Assembly: GCF_000189635.1 (NCBI RefSeq)
Contig: NW_002476535.1
Span: 549,474-613,473 of the forward strand
From: Tetrahymena thermophila SB210
Taxonomy: Eukaryota; Ciliophora; Oligohymenophorea; Hymenostomatida; Tetrahymenidae
DNA length: 64,000 nucleotides
Direction of reading: 5' to 3'
The notes below the pieces were generated by a model that was not told the origin of the DNA, searched no databases, and was given only the letters and a program-made list of their open reading frames with translations. A program made the position numbers and the translations under genes. Positions 1-14,000 of the stretch are shown in pieces. Within the stretch, counting starts at the first letter, position 1. Each line of letters begins with the position of its first letter.

Positions 1-1011
1 GAATTAAATTAATATAGAACTTTATTGGCCGATTATTCCCTTAGTCAAGATGAAAAGAACCCAGATGCTAATCAAAATATGAATCAACTTTACTTGAACT
101 AGTAAAATGAGCTATACAATACTGACAGTCACTAATAAAATATTTTCAATTCCCAAATTTAGCACAATCTAATTAATTCTAATTAGCCATATTTAAATTA
201 ATTGCATATGGCACAATCATAAAATATTAATTATATGAGCAGCAACTTTTAATAATAAGGAATAAACTAATTCTAATTACTTGAAAAAAGTAGAAATCCT
301 TATTTAAATAATGATATATTCAATAGCTAGAGAATAGTGGATAAATTAAACTATTCATTTTATATACCTCATGAATAATAATCTACCTTTAGTATTCAAG
401 AAAAGCCAATAAAAGGAGAAAAAAATTAAATAAATTTACATTAAAGTAATAAATCCTTATCTCCTAAGTCAACTAAGCATGATCCATCAAAACTTTCTCC
501 TGATTTGTATAAATATAATAAGTAAAGTAGTCCAGATTTTTTTGCTATGAATAATCTCAAAAATAATAAAAAACTAACTTTAAAATATTAATGGCAAGCT
601 CCAATTATTGAAGAAAGCAATATATTTATTTCCTCTGAGTAATTTGGTGGGTCATAGAAACAACCAAAAGATCCAAACAGTCCTACTTAATTTCCCAAAC
701 AACTTGAAGAAAAAAAATCTAATTTATGGATTAAAAGAACCCAATCGATTGCAATAGCAAATCAAGAAAAGTAAAGTGAAGAGAGAAATAATAGTGATTT
801 TGATGAATAAAAAAGCTAAATTTAAATGAATTAATTGAGTATCCCTAAAGTATAGCAACCTGCTGAAACGACAAATGGAGAAAATAACGAAGAAGTTATT
901 AAATTTGAAAATACTGAAAATACATCTTTGAATTAGTCAGAAAAGCTAACTACACCTCCTAGTTCATAAATGAAAAATAAAAATTTTAAAACTAATTCCA
1001 ACTCACAATGA
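1..1011 (+). CDS. C-terminal part of a Q/N/S-rich protein of unknown function (5' end outside window)
   Basis: Frame 1 is open from the first base to TGA at 1009-1011 (336 residues) only if TAA and TAG are read as Gln; over 40 such codons occur. The product is low-complexity and rich in Gln, Asn, Ser and Lys, with a run of acidic residues (NGENNEE) near the end and no membrane segment or catalytic motif. A second in-frame TGA follows at 1015. I do not recognise a family. The gene is truncated by the window edge, so any folded domain may lie upstream. It converges on the acyl-CoA oxidase gene, whose stop lies 446 bases further on. Confidence 0.8.
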
Positions 1012-1456
1012 AAATGAAAATAAATTAAAAAAATAATAAATTTTAAATATTTTTTGTTTAATTTTTATATATTTATTCAAAATCCTTAAAATTTTTAAAG
1101 ATTTCTTCTTAATAAAATTTTATTTTTATTGTTGTCAGTTTTTAGTAAATTTAATTTTAATTTGTATTTTAACAAAAAAAAATGATAAATAAAACTGTAA
1201 ATAAGTGTAAAAATTACGTCAAATTTTTTTTTGTTATCTTTATTTGCTTCTTTTTTTTATTATTTTAATTTTTTATTGCTGATTGATAAAGTTTCATTTT
1301 TTGGTAAATAAAACAAATAAATATTTTATTATATTTTCTGAAATAAGCTAATTATAAGCTAGATGGAGTGAGTGAGTTATAAAAGAAAAGTAACATAAAT
1401 CAAATTATACGATATAAGAAATTAGATTATATTTTATTGAAGTAACTTTATAAAAA
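1012..1456. other. intergenic, between two convergent 3' ends
   Basis: Very AT-rich, with T and A homopolymer runs and TGA in all frames. It should hold the 3' untranslated regions of both flanking genes. Nothing else was seen. Confidence 0.6.
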
Positions 1457-4027
1457 TCAAAGTCTTGGAGCATGCACTTTACCCACAATAGGAGCAATAG
1501 TTTCATGCAAAGCTGATTAAACTTCTGGTTTATTAACTGGATTTTTGTTTTGTACCCAATCTAATAGAGTTTCATATACGTCACCTTTTGAACTACCTAT
1601 AGCACTACGGAGAGTATTATCATGGAAGCTCCAGGCCTCAGCAAGGCCAATGGCTTCAGGACGTAATTCAACGAGTAATTATTCACGAGCTTCACGCATA
1701 AGTTTAAGCTATTCACCATTAATATGACCACCTTCGTATAAGGCATCAGGTCTCTCTACAATCTTAGTGAGGGCATATAAAGCACACAATCTTGAAAGAA
1801 CTTCTCTAATAGACTCATCGTTAACTTAGATAATCTTTTCAAAGAAAGAGTTGAAAATATAGTAGTGAGTGTGAGATGTGGCAGCATCACATAATAATGA
1901 TCCAGCAGCAGTGTCAAAAGCTTCCTTAGGATGCATCTTTTTGATCTTAACTGAGTCTTCAAGTTAATTAGCTGCTTTAACAACACGGAAACAAGCAGTG
2001 AAACGCATCATCTTTCTAAGAGGCTCAAGTAACAAGAATTCTCTCATGTGTTCAGCTGTGCATTTGGTTGAGAGCAACAAAGTATGATCTCTTAAGTATT
2101 CGCATTGAGGAGGAAGAATGTTACGGCTTTCTGGGCGAACAGACTTGCGGAACTTCTTTATTAAGTAACGAGCAGTTTGTAATAACATAATAGTGTTTTC
2201 ACCTTCGAAGGTGCTGTAAGGGTACCAGAGTTTAAGACGACCGACTAAACCACTGTATGAAGAAAAGCCGTGACCACCACAAGATTAACGAATCTTTTCC
2301 ATACCAACGAGAGTAGTATGGGTGCTGACAGATTTATGAGCACTAAGTAAACCATGAAGATCTTGCAAGAGAGAGAAATCATTTTTGCTACATCTTTCTA
2401 AATTTTCTTAAAACATATTGATGGTTTTCTTAAAGCTGAAAGCCATTGCATAAGCGTCAGCCATATAGGGAAGAAGTTTATCTTGTTATGTTTGATAATC
2501 TAAAATAGTACGTTCAATACCGTTTTCGTCTTTAAACTACTTGCGAATTAATGAGTAACGAGTAGCAATAGTAAGCTAAGCAGCTAAGAAGTAATAGGAT
2601 TCGTATAATATTCCCAATCTAACCTTCATCATTGTAGCATAAACAATCTTTGGATTACCAGCAGGAATAAATTCTCCCTTATCTGTTACCTTTACATATC
2701 TGCTTAACATATTAGTTCTTGGTATTCTAATCTGTTTATAATATTAATATTTTAATTAGATTAACTCTTTGCAAATAGAATTTATTTATTTAAATTTAAA
2801 TTTGTTTAATTTTCTTTTTCAGTCATAGCAAACATTAATCAATATGCATGCAGGCTTGGTTGCTTCTGAATTTTTTATGAAATTTTTTAATTTAAAATTC
2901 TTTTTACGTTATTTAAAATGAGGAATCCATTATCTTTACTATTGTATCCATACTTAGGTCCAATATCACCAACGTCAATACCTTTTAATAAGTAAAAGAA
3001 AATAAGTTAGATATATTAAAGAGGAGATTAAACTTTTTATCATTCAATAATTAAATCTATTTATATAGTTATTTATTAAATAAAATATCTATTTGGTAGA
3101 AACAATTTTTATGTTTTTAAATATTTTTTAAGAGATAAATTTTTTTTCTGATTTAAATTACCTGGAAGGGGCTTGTGGGTTTTAAGATCACGTAATTGAA
3201 CCACAAAAGGTTAAGGTCCATATCTTTGTCCATTTATGATGAGTTGAGCATAAACAATAGCATGGTTAGCAACTAGACCTAATTCTCCTACCCACCATTT
3301 AGCTGCTCCAACTTCAGGGGTATTAAGAATGAAACTGTCAGTAGCTTAGTCATAAGTAGATGTGGTTTAAAGATTTTAAACATCTGATCCATGAGCAAGC
3401 TCAGTTTAAGCATAGCAACCAATAATTTTCATCTAAAGAGCATCTTAAAGCCATCTTTTCTAATTTTAAAATGAAAATAAGTTTAAATTTAAGAATTTTT
3501 TAATTCTAATTTAAAAATTGTTAAAACAAAAGTGTAGCTTAAGATTCAAACAATCTATATAAGCTTCTAATTCTGAATTATAATTGATATTATTCAATAC
3601 TTATGTTTTGAGTAGGAAACTCGAGCTAGAAGGAATAAATTAGATTTAAATATTTTAATTTATAATAAAGAATTACTTATTGTTCATCATCAGCTAAGAG
3701 TTAAAGACTAGGAACAAACATGGAGTGGTGAACAGCTCCAATGAGAGGCTCATCAAACATAAGGCCACAATATTTGTTAATTGGGTTTGATGATTAATTG
3801 AACAATTCGTGATATCTATAGGTCTTTTTGCAATATTCAGCAAAGAGCTCCTTACGAGAAATATCAATTTTGGAAGGATCGAATTTTAAAATAGGATCAT
3901 CAGCAAATACTTGTTAGTACTTTCTAAATTTTTACAATTCTTCTGGCCCGTCATATAAGAGTTCAGCCATGGCTTCTTAACTGAAAGAAACTTTTTCTCT
4001 TTCTTACTTGAATGGATTAGTTGACAT
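1457..4027 (-). CDS. ACOX: acyl-CoA oxidase (peroxisomal fatty-acid beta-oxidation)
   Basis: FAD enzyme that oxidises acyl-CoA to trans-2-enoyl-CoA and passes electrons to O2, the first step of peroxisomal beta-oxidation. The four-exon model is 3677-4027, 3162-3459, 2908-2981, 1457-2731 (introns 2732-2907, 2982-3161, 3460-3676); phases match and total 665 residues, the usual ACOX size. Seen in order: MSTNPFK start; GCYAQTELAHGSD, the acyl-CoA dehydrogenase/oxidase substrate-FAD signature; AAKWWVGELG; RDLKTHKPLPG then VGDIGPKYG; IRIPRTNML; SCGGHGFSSYSG; and YSTFEGENT, where the Glu is the expected catalytic base. The C-terminus is PRL, a known minor PTS1 peroxisomal tripeptide in plants, which fits peroxisomal import but is unproven here. 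The start is the first ATG, 44 nt after an in-frame-disrupted AT-rich leader. A paralogue lies at 32957-35520. Confidence 0.95.
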
Positions 4028-5431
4028 CTTACTTTTTTTAAATGCTTTTTATTACTCTTTTTACTTTTATTTTATTGTTTTTTGATGAAAATTGTTGGGT
4101 TTATTGAATTGTTTTTTCTGACAATATGTTTTGTTTTAAATTGCAGATTCTATCTTAAAGTAAGTAATAATCTTGTCCTATTTTTAATTTCCTTTCTTAT
4201 AGATTTTGCAATGGCCTTTATTATTTTTAATGAATTTCTTTTGTATGAAATATTTTTCATTCACTTTTAAATGTAAAAAACAAAGATTAAACCTAAAAAC
4301 ATAGCTATTTATTTAATTTATTTATGATTCGTTGTTTTTATTTCTTGACAAGACGCCTATGACGTCGCTTATACTTTTAAGCTGATGCGCAATACTGGCA
4401 TTACTCAATTAGAAGAGGACCAGAATCGAAAAAATAAAAATAAATACATTTCTTCATATCAAAATTTATCAAGACACAAAACATTATTGATATATTTTTT
4501 GTTCTGTCCTGAATTTAGAATGACTCAACTTGGATATCTCTACTTCAATTTTTTAAAAAATTTATATTTTTTTGCTTAAAGTATTCCTGGAAATTTGCTT
4601 AACTACCAAAATTTTAACTGAATTTCCTAAAAGTAAAGAATGTTTTGCTACGATTGTTCTAGAATGAAAACGTTTAATAATATTATCACAACAAATAAAC
4701 ATTCCAATATTTTTTGATGAGGAATAGTACATATTAAATTAAAAATTTATTTGAATGTAATTCACAATTAGAAAGATTAACTATCAAAGCTCATTTGATT
4801 ATTTATTTTATTATTATTAATATGAAATTGCTTTCCACAATTAAAAGGTAGAAGCAAAAAAACTTTATTAAATCTGCTTACTTTTATCGATACATTATTA
4901 TTAAAATTTAAATATTATACTTCTAAAATAAATCTTTTTGTGGTGATATAAACATACAAAATATATAAAATCGGCGTCACTCAACTCAAATTTTTGTAGA
5001 ATTTTTTGCTTTGTTTTACAGATATCTCATTAGTATTTTAAATTACTTTGTAACAAAATCATTGACATTTTATTATAATTAAATTAATTAACTAAGTTGG
5101 TATGTGTCATATTTATTATTTTTTGTCTTAATTACTTCTTAGATTTTGTTTAAATCTAGAAAAGTTTGCTTAATAAAAATACAATTTAACAAAATAATTT
5201 TAAACTTATATAGATTCTAATATAAATATTTCAACTTTTAGTTTTGTTGCAATAATAATTTTTTCTTGACAAACTCTTTATCTTTTTGTAGTATATTTAC
5301 ATTTCCTTTTATCTTAGCCTTAAAAGGAAAAGCAAAGCACTCAATATAACTATATCTAATATTTGGGGAGAAAAAATTAATATTAGCAAAGAGTTATTTA
5401 ATTTATAAATTGATATCATATTTAGAGTCAT
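4028..5431. other. intergenic, 1.4 kb
   Basis: Lies between the acyl-CoA oxidase start and the enkurin stop. It contains a less AT-rich patch near 4350-4385 including a TGACGTC palindrome. It has a few open stretches under 80 codons, no longer than expected by chance when only TGA stops. No gene supported. Confidence 0.5.
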
Positions 5432-7492
5432 TCATTTTGCTGCGTCAACAAAGATGTGATTCTTTTTTAGTTTTAACATGTCTGCTTCTAGTTGTTTCAG
5501 CTATTCCTCACACTTCTCTTTCCTATTTTTTGTTTAAATATACGAATTCATAAATCGAATTAAACAGTAAATATTTTTCAGCGCAAAAATTCTTTATACA
5601 ACTTTTAAAAAAAGGATAACATTTATTTTCCTCTAATATTCTAATAAGGTTAAAAATAAATGAATTATTTTCATTCATATTTTTATTTTTTAATTAATAA
5701 ATAAGCATTAATATCTATGTAAAAAATAGAAACATTTTTTATAATTTATAAATTTTCAAAATTATTTTATTTATTTATTTATTCTTTTGAATGTATTTGA
5801 TTTTAAAACCTATTTAAAGAAATTTTATATTAATTAAATTTTAAAAGCGCTAAGAATCAATTCTTTTTAATTTATCAAATATAAAAATGTTTGATTTTTG
5901 CATATTGAGCTATTCATTTATATATAATTTAAATCAAAATAAAATATCTAGATATTTATAAAATTTATTAAACTTAGTATCAAATAGTAAAATGAAGAAA
6001 AAAATAATTTAAAAAAATTTTTAAAAAAAAAATCTTCATTAAAATATGATAGCTAACTCAAATAATGACCCTCCCTCCAACCCAATATTATATTTAATAA
6101 GTCACTAGCGTAATAATATTTTTTAAATTGAAATAGGAAATTACTTTCTTAATTTATGGATAGTATCTATTTTTGTGATATGAGTAAGCTGCTGATATTC
6201 TCTATAAACTTACTCCCATTTACTCTTTAGTCCATCTCTTAAATTTTGCAGTTCTTATTATGAAAGCTCATATCTGTTGATAACAAATTAATAAAATAAC
6301 TAATTAAAAAGTTATTGATAATTTTGTAATTATAAATAAAAATCCGTTATTATTTTTTTTAATAAATTTTTGAATACTAATTTCAAACTAGCATAATTAA
6401 TTTATTAATTTATATATGATTTAGTTAATTAAAATTACAGTTTCTTTTATTCTTCCTATTCCTAAGCTCTTACAATATCTTTCATTATAATGCTTTCTTA
6501 TAGTGTTCTTTCTTTTATTCTTTGAAGATATCTAGGAGTTTATCCGTATTCTTTCTTTTTTAACCAATCTGGTTAGGATTGAGATACTGCAGGTACTATT
6601 TTGATATAAAAAACAAGTCTTTAAAAATTATTAACTCATTTAGAACTAATTCTATAACTAATAAAGCAAATACTTCAGAAATTAAATAAATAAAAAAATA
6701 AATAGATTTTAGTTTCTTTTTTTCTATGTAACAAATTATAATTGTAATTACCAGATAAAATATTGCTAACTATATTATCAAGTATGAAATTCTTTTTAGT
6801 TCCCTTCAATAATAATGGCGATTCGCTTAGTTTGGGTACAGGAGGTTTAATTTTTTCTTAGCTATGAGATTGTCTTATAGAAGAATTATTTTCTAAGTAT
6901 TTTTAATTTTTTGTAATAATTAGCATTATAATAAGTTAATTAACGACATACATATTTTTGGTAAGTGAAAGATGGATTGAGAGCCTTCTCCTTTTTTAAG
7001 ATATCTATCAGGAGACTATTTATAAGAACCTTATTTTTAAATAAAAATTAAGATCTTAGTAATTATTTAATTTTGCTGTTTGACATGAATTTATTTATTC
7101 CGCGAAATAAAACATCAAAAATTAGCATAAGATAAATGTCTTATTTTATAAATAAAAAATAACCTTTTGGTTTTCCTAAAGTAGAATATTTGCATGAGAT
7201 TGGGTGATCTTCAATTATTTCTTCAAAATGACCCCCACAATTTCTAACCTATTATTTAAAAGGAGAGGTTTTCAATCATTAAAATTAATATAATTAATTT
7301 TTAGTTTAGCTTCAATTAATAGCAAAAATAATGTGGCAAATTTACATTTGGTTTTTAACTATTTCTAAGTGCAAGAGTAGATCCTGTGGGAACGATGTCA
7401 GGAGGGTACCTAGATTTATATTTTCCTTATTTTGGAGGGATATAAACCTCTTTTGGGATTATATTATATATACTTTCTTCTTCCTAATACAT
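5432..7492 (-). CDS. ENKUR: enkurin-domain ciliary protein
   Basis: Enkurin is a small calmodulin-binding adaptor of motile cilia and sperm flagella, found associated with axonemal doublet microtubules. The seven-exon model is 7346-7492, 7164-7248, 6952-7029, 6752-6892, 6439-6595, 6145-6273, 5432-5522; all six junction phases agree and give 275 residues (human enkurin is about 256). Family landmarks in order: N-terminal ESIYNIIPKE; a proline-rich PPK stretch; a DRYLKKG motif; KPPVPKL then KKNFILDNI; the hallmark YGQTPRYLQRIKER; and the C-terminal enkurin block DGLKSKWEQVYREYQ, with LRKKEKCEEQLKQLEADM closing the domain. The ATG is the first one before the conserved N-terminal motif. The gene is transcribed in the same direction as its two neighbours but with its own intergenic regions. 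Identity is strong; function in cilia is inferred from the family. Confidence 0.93.
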
Positions 7493-8043
7493 TTATAATT
7501 TATCGATCAGTGATTTATAGTTATTTTTTAATTTATTATTGATAATAATAATTACTTTTTAAACTAAATCCTTTTTATATATCTATTTATATTATTTACT
7601 TTTAATAAAATGATTGATAACTAACTAATCCTTAATTAAATAACAATACTACAATTCTTTAAAGTACTTGTATTTCAAATAAATAGATAGCCTAACAAAA
7701 ATAAAACTCGTTAGATTTCATATAAATATAACAAAATAAATTAAATTATTTTATGAAATTATAAAGTTGATGTTGAATTAATTATGAATAAAAAATATCT
7801 TAAATTTCATTTGTATTTTTTATATAAAATGTTTTGAATTAAAAATTATTTTAAAATTATTTTTGTTAAGGTTTTTATGAATATTAATAAACACTAAAAT
7901 AACAATAAAAAATATTATTTTATGTAAGAAATAAAATTAAAGATAGTAAACAACAGTTTTTAGTCAAAATTATTTTCTAAAAGTAGATTTGAGATTTTTA
8001 TTATATCATAAATAAAGTGTAATTATCTCTAGATTTTATAAAA
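7493..8043. other. intergenic, 0.55 kb
   Basis: Upstream region of the enkurin gene and 3' flank of the calcium-channel gene, both on the minus strand. AT-rich, nothing else recognised. Confidence 0.5.
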
Positions 8044-11000
8044 TCACTCTCCTTCTTCTTTAACAGGCTCTTATTCAGGTACTTCTGTTGACTATCTATC
8101 TGGAATGAAACCAATTTATTTCTATTCTATACACTTTTTGACATATTTTTCAATATAATTGCATTCAGTTTCATCCTTTTTGGTTATGTAAATGAGATAG
8201 AAGACTAAGTGATATGCGTTGTGATGTAAATAGATATGAGAATACCAACCTTCTTCGCTACGACTGTCAATATAACCCCTTGACATACTCTATATAAAGA
8301 AATAAAGAAAAACAATTAAATATAAAGATTATTAATTTTGTAAAAATAAATATTTACGCAGACAAAGCATTTCTAATCAACTTCTTCTCTGATTTTGTCC
8401 TATGCAGCTCTTAATTCTCCGAAGGTATCAAGGATAATACCAAATATAATTTAAATGAAGAGCATATTAATTAGAATAAAGAAGAATAAATCATAAAAAT
8501 ATCTTCCCCAAAAGTAATTTTCACTCACTACTTCAAGCTTGTCATCGCCATTACTATCTTAAACAACATTATTCATTGACTCAGAAATACCTCCACCATT
8601 CCTGAGACCTACGTTAATAACTGAAGCTACTGTAGAGATAAAGGTATTATTGTAGGCCTTATTATCTTAACTAAAATCTGCTCTAAAATATACAAATCCA
8701 CCAATACCAAAAATGTACATAACTATAACTCCCAAGTAAGTGAATATAAAAATATTGTATAAATTTTGAGTGATTGATTTGATAATTTATTGTAGCTAGT
8801 GACTTCTCTTAATGATATCCAATAGAAGTATACCATATATGAGTGGGCCTTTCAAGAAGAAACCTGCTATAGTTATTGCCAAATAGCATGCATGGTAGAA
8901 ATTTTCAAAGTCAGAGCATATTAAGAATGTATAAATAAATAATCTATAAACGAAGCTTTTTCTCTTATAGTTGCTTGGATTGAGATCATCTTAAAGGTAA
9001 AATAGAGTTCTATAAATTTATTAATAATATTTAATGTTTTTTTGGTTAAAATAAATTTCAACTGCTTTTATTTATTTATTTTTTAAAGGAATATTAATTA
9101 CTTTTAAAATTTAGTTATAAGAGTTTCTCTAGTCAAGCCTGCATTTTCTTTTAAATATTAAATCTTCCTCCATGAATCAGCATTTGTAAAACGATTAATT
9201 GAAATTTTCCATCTCTCAATACCACAAAAGAGAAGAACAAAAATTGTTAGAATGAGCTAAATTATGGCAAATACCTATGTTAAATCATCTAATTTTGTAT
9301 TACCTCCAGTTTCATCACCAATAGATCCTTCAAGGAAGAAAAGTTCTACAAGTTTTTAAAATTATAATTTGTTTTAAAATATTTTGGCTTTTACAAATTA
9401 ATTAATTACACAAGAATACAATCAAAAGTAAGAAGATAAATTGAATATCCTTGATTGTTCTCCAGTTCTCCATAATTAAATGAATCTAAAATTTTAAGTT
9501 AAAATTTGTAAATACGATCATACAAAATAAAAATTTTGATATATTTATTCATGTCTTTACCTTAAACTAATACCAGTACTGTTTGTAAATCATTTGTTTG
9601 TAGTAAAAGCTAAAGTTTTCCAATAAGAATAACAGTCTGTCTTCATCAGATTCTCTGTTTGATTCATAAATCTTTTATCGATATGAAAAAATTTGATTAA
9701 CTGATACATGCAATATTTGTATTTACCAAGTGGTTTTTAATGTAAGGAGTTAAGAAATTAGAGCAGAAAGGCTTTTAGAAGTATATGAGCTAGATGTTAT
9801 CATTAATATTTATTTCTGTAATACCAACTTAATTCTTGAAAAAGAAGAAATATCTTGGAACATGTTCCATCATTTCTACATCGTATATGCATTCTAATAA
9901 TATTTTAAGAAGACTTTTTGGCTTTTCTTTGCCAATATAATCTTCATCATCGCCAAGTGTTTATTCTCTGTACATTTATTTACGGATGTCTTGTACTGCT
10001 CTCTTATTTTAATTATCTTGATCTAAATTTAATTAATTTTTATTTTTTTAAAAAATTTCTAATTTCTATTTAGAAGCAAATAATAATTGATATTTCAAAA
10101 GAATTCTTATAAAAGAAGATAATATTAAGTATTTATGTTAAGTTAAAAAACCAAAATAAATTTATAGAATTAGAAAAAAAATTAAGAGAATGTTTGTTTT
10201 TAAAATATTAAATTGAAAAAAATAAGATACTTATTATTCTATTGAAATTCACATCAAATTTAAAAGTTTCATCTAATTTTTCTACTCTGTCTTTGTCTTA
10301 TTTTGTGAAAATTCTAACTATAATGCTTTTCACTTTTTCTTATTTCAAGCTACTTGGATCTTTCTGGTTTGAATCTAGAGCTTGGAAAGATCCTATCTAT
10401 TATCTGCTACCATTTTCGATTAAGGGCTCAACTGAAGATGATTTTTTGTTTTGTAAAGAATTACCTTATTATTAGTCCAATTGATTACCTTGAGGAGGAA
10501 CTATAGCGGGTAGTTTCTCTTTCTTTCTTTCAAATAGTCTTAATTTTTTAGCTTTTTATTTTCTTAAGTTTGTTTGGAATCTGGAAACTATATTATCTCT
10601 TCTCCAGTCTTCGGTCATGAAATCAAAGATATTAAAATCGTATTTAGAATCTAAGAGCTTAGTGAATGGATCTAGAGCGTGTTCTTCTGGGAAAACTTCC
10701 ATTAAGTAGCAAAATATTGTAAATATCTGGAAGCCAACTTCATATAAATAATTATCAAAATCTGTAACATATCCTTTATAACAAATGCTATCATTGCATT
10801 TCTCATGTTTTCTATTTGCTTTGCTTGGGCATTATATTTCAAGGATTAGATTCTTTTAGATTGGTTTCAATCTTTCTTTATAAATCCTGTACATTAAGTA
10901 TAATAGCTTATCACATTCTATATGATTTAATATGTGGACTAAATTTTCTGGTGAGCGATTACCTTAAACCATTGTCGTTAAGAATTTTATACTGCTAATC

Positions 11001-14000
11001 AGCATATTTATTTTATTCTCTTGTTTTGCTACCACTTTTTCATCTTCGTAAAAATTAGGTTTAGAAAAATCTACTTTCATATCAAGTATTTTGTCTTGTA
11101 AAAAGCTAAATAATCTTTTATTTTAACCTATTTATTGAATAAAACCATTTAAAAAATCAAAAATCAAAAAAAAATGCTAAATACATATAATTGTTTAGTT
11201 TTCACCAGCACCAGTTGAGAAATCAACAAGAGTTTCCAGACACTACCTTATCATTTTACTTTTACATTCTATAGATGTGAATGGATCCTCAAGTAAGAAT
11301 GATAAGAAATTTGATGTTTCTAACACAACGTTTGTATTTGCAGAGTAAATACCCATATTTTCATTTTACTATCTCAAGAAATTTTAGAAGCGTATGTTAA
11401 CATTTTCACAGAAAAGCTAAAGCACTCTTAGAATTAAATAAGAATGTACTTCAAAATATACTGTCTCCTTTGGTACTTTTCTTCTAGACTCCTTAATTTA
11501 AATTAAGTCATCAGTAGATTTATTTTAAAAGAAATCTCTTAAATAAGAAAAGAAATCCAAACAAATTTCTTTTTCTTGTTTTAAATAGTTGAGCACAATA
11601 GTTTAGTTATCCTATTTATTTATAAACAAACAAAGAGATTTTATAAATTTGTGAATATATAATTAGCTTTTGATATCAATTTATTTACGCTATTTCCATA
11701 ATTAAGCATTTGCATAAGCAAGACTAAGCTTTCTATAGTTTCATTTTGGTAGTTAGATCTTATTATGATATCAATAACAGGCTCATGAATTTTTGTTTTG
11801 CCAACCTTAGATTGATTAAAAATAATTTAATTATTTTATTTAAAATCGTAAGATAATTTACAATAGTTTGCAATATTTTATACTCCTTAACAGCTTTAAA
11901 TGCTCTATCCTATACATTCTTATCTTTATGAGTCTTATCCTCAATAGTATCTTAATTGATTTACTTGATTTCAAGTATCACCCTCAAAAATTTGATTAAA
12001 TATATCTAATTTTTTATGTTTAATTTAAAATATTCTTATTTAATAAAAAAAATTTGTACAGTTTTTTTTTAAAAGATTTTTTTTGTGGCTTCAATGAAAT
12101 TTTATATGTTTTCTGTCAAATTTTTCACATAAATAGCATCCATATCACTTTATGCTCCAAATTCATATAAACAAAAAAGATCGATATCCGGTTTTTTAAT
12201 CATTTCCAGTAATATTTAAGTAATAAAAACTTCTTCCATCACTCTATCTTGAGCATCAAAGTTTGTGAAAGGGGTTTCTTCCATATCAACGCTATTGAGA
12301 GCTTCGCCCATCATTTATAAATTATTTTATGCAAGCTTAAGCAGTTTCATTTTTAAGTTATCCTGATAAAAGATAATTTGATTAGAAAAATGCAAAAATT
12401 TAAAAGTTGTTTATCAAATAAATATTGAAAATATTTATGTATATTTTTATTTTATATTATTTATGAGTTCAATAGATAAGTTTTATTTTTTCTTACTTTA
12501 AGACCAGATATATCTAAATCTGTAACTAATTTATCTGGAGGAATCATGTCGTCCTTGTTGTGGTCTTCTTCATCATCTTTTTCTAATTGGGATATGTCCT
12601 AAGATCCTTTCTTTTTACCTAATACTTTTATTAGCTATTTAACAATGATAGAAATGTTTTGATCATCAAAATCAGTGTCTAATTCTTCGTCTTCTTCATT
12701 AGCAGAGGAGGTGTAAGGACGCTTTTTCATAACTTTCTTTATTAAGCATTCTCCTTTCAAGAATTCAATTATTTAGCTATCAGTTACATATTGTTTATCT
12801 CTATTTATAATCATGCTAATAGCTTCTTTTAGTAGAGGCTTAGTGCTTTCAGCTTTTAGATTCTTTTTTAAATTAACCAAATTTTCACAAAAGTTTTATA
12901 TTGTAAGTCTATTTCTTATTAAGAATAACCTCATAAATTTATAAAACTCGACATCGTTTTTGTTGTCATCTTCTACATCTTAAAAGCCACCACCCTCAAG
13001 ATCTTCTTTTCTGGTGTTATAAGTTTAAACTAAAACTTTACCAGTAGAAGTTGCTCCTATTTATTAGATAAAATAAAAAAATTAATAATTTTATTAATAT
13101 TAATATATGTATTCAAGTTACCAATCTTAAAGGTTTCTCCTCCCTTTTAGCTCTTATATTTAGGAATAATATCATTAACACGAAGCATAAATATCTTCTG
13201 TTCTTATAAATTTGTTATAAATTCTTTTTTAGTCCTGTAAGATGTTTCAAGTTAGTTTATTAATCCAATTATATTAGCGAACATCTTTTTAATTTTAGAG
13301 TATTATTCTTTCAAAGAGCTACTTTTTTATGATTAACCTAATTCCTAAATTCTTTCATCAAATGTATCAGTCAAAAAATGGATTACACCTTCATTTAACA
13401 AAAACTTCCAATATTCAGTTGGATCTTTCAAAATTCCATCATACTCACCGTTAACTCTAATTTATCAAAAATATATTTTTATAAAAGAAAAAAAATATTT
13501 GAGTAAAATACGCTGCACTCTTGTTAATTTTATTATCCCTTAATAATCTCTTAGCTTGCTGAATAACTTAGCTGAATTCTGCTCTGTTCTAATTAATTTT
13601 TTCTTATAAAATATGAGTTCTTAACTCCCAGCAATCACTTTGATTTTTAGGATCAATTTTGACTAAACCTTCAAGATAAGTGTAGTTGTTTTTATCATCA
13701 ACTATTTTGTATATTTACTCTATTACTTCAGCAATTTCGTCTGAAAGCATAACATCAGAATCTGTTGATTTTCCAGAGTCATCCCTTTAAATATAAGTCT
13801 CAAAAAGTAGCTTCAAGTATGCTCTTTTAAGCATAAAAGGAGTTGCAGGGAGAATAAAGTTATTCTTGAGAGAATCTGATGAAACCATTCTGTGAATTTC
13901 TTAGATTAATAATTTATTATTTTTGCAGCACTTAGCTAATACAGTCAGGCCTGTTTTAAAAATATTTGTTAAGGAAGAAAATAAAGAATTTAACAATTAA

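Noticed and set aside
1545-2188. Several short ORFs on both strands inside the first oxidase gene
   Set aside because: All are other-frame shadows or fragments of the acyl-CoA oxidase; the minus-strand one at 1964-2188 is part of the real frame cut at TAA/TAG.
4082-4270. Plus-strand hydrophobic ORF upstream of the oxidase gene
   Set aside because: Short, rich in Phe/Leu/Ile as expected from random T-rich DNA, runs into a TGA-limited frame with no recognisable motif. Chance frames of 60-90 codons are common when only TGA stops.
4385-4621. 78-codon plus-strand frame (MRNTGITQLEED...)
   Set aside because: Almost lacks TAA/TAG Gln codons, unlike genuine genes here, has no homology I recognise and is within chance length.
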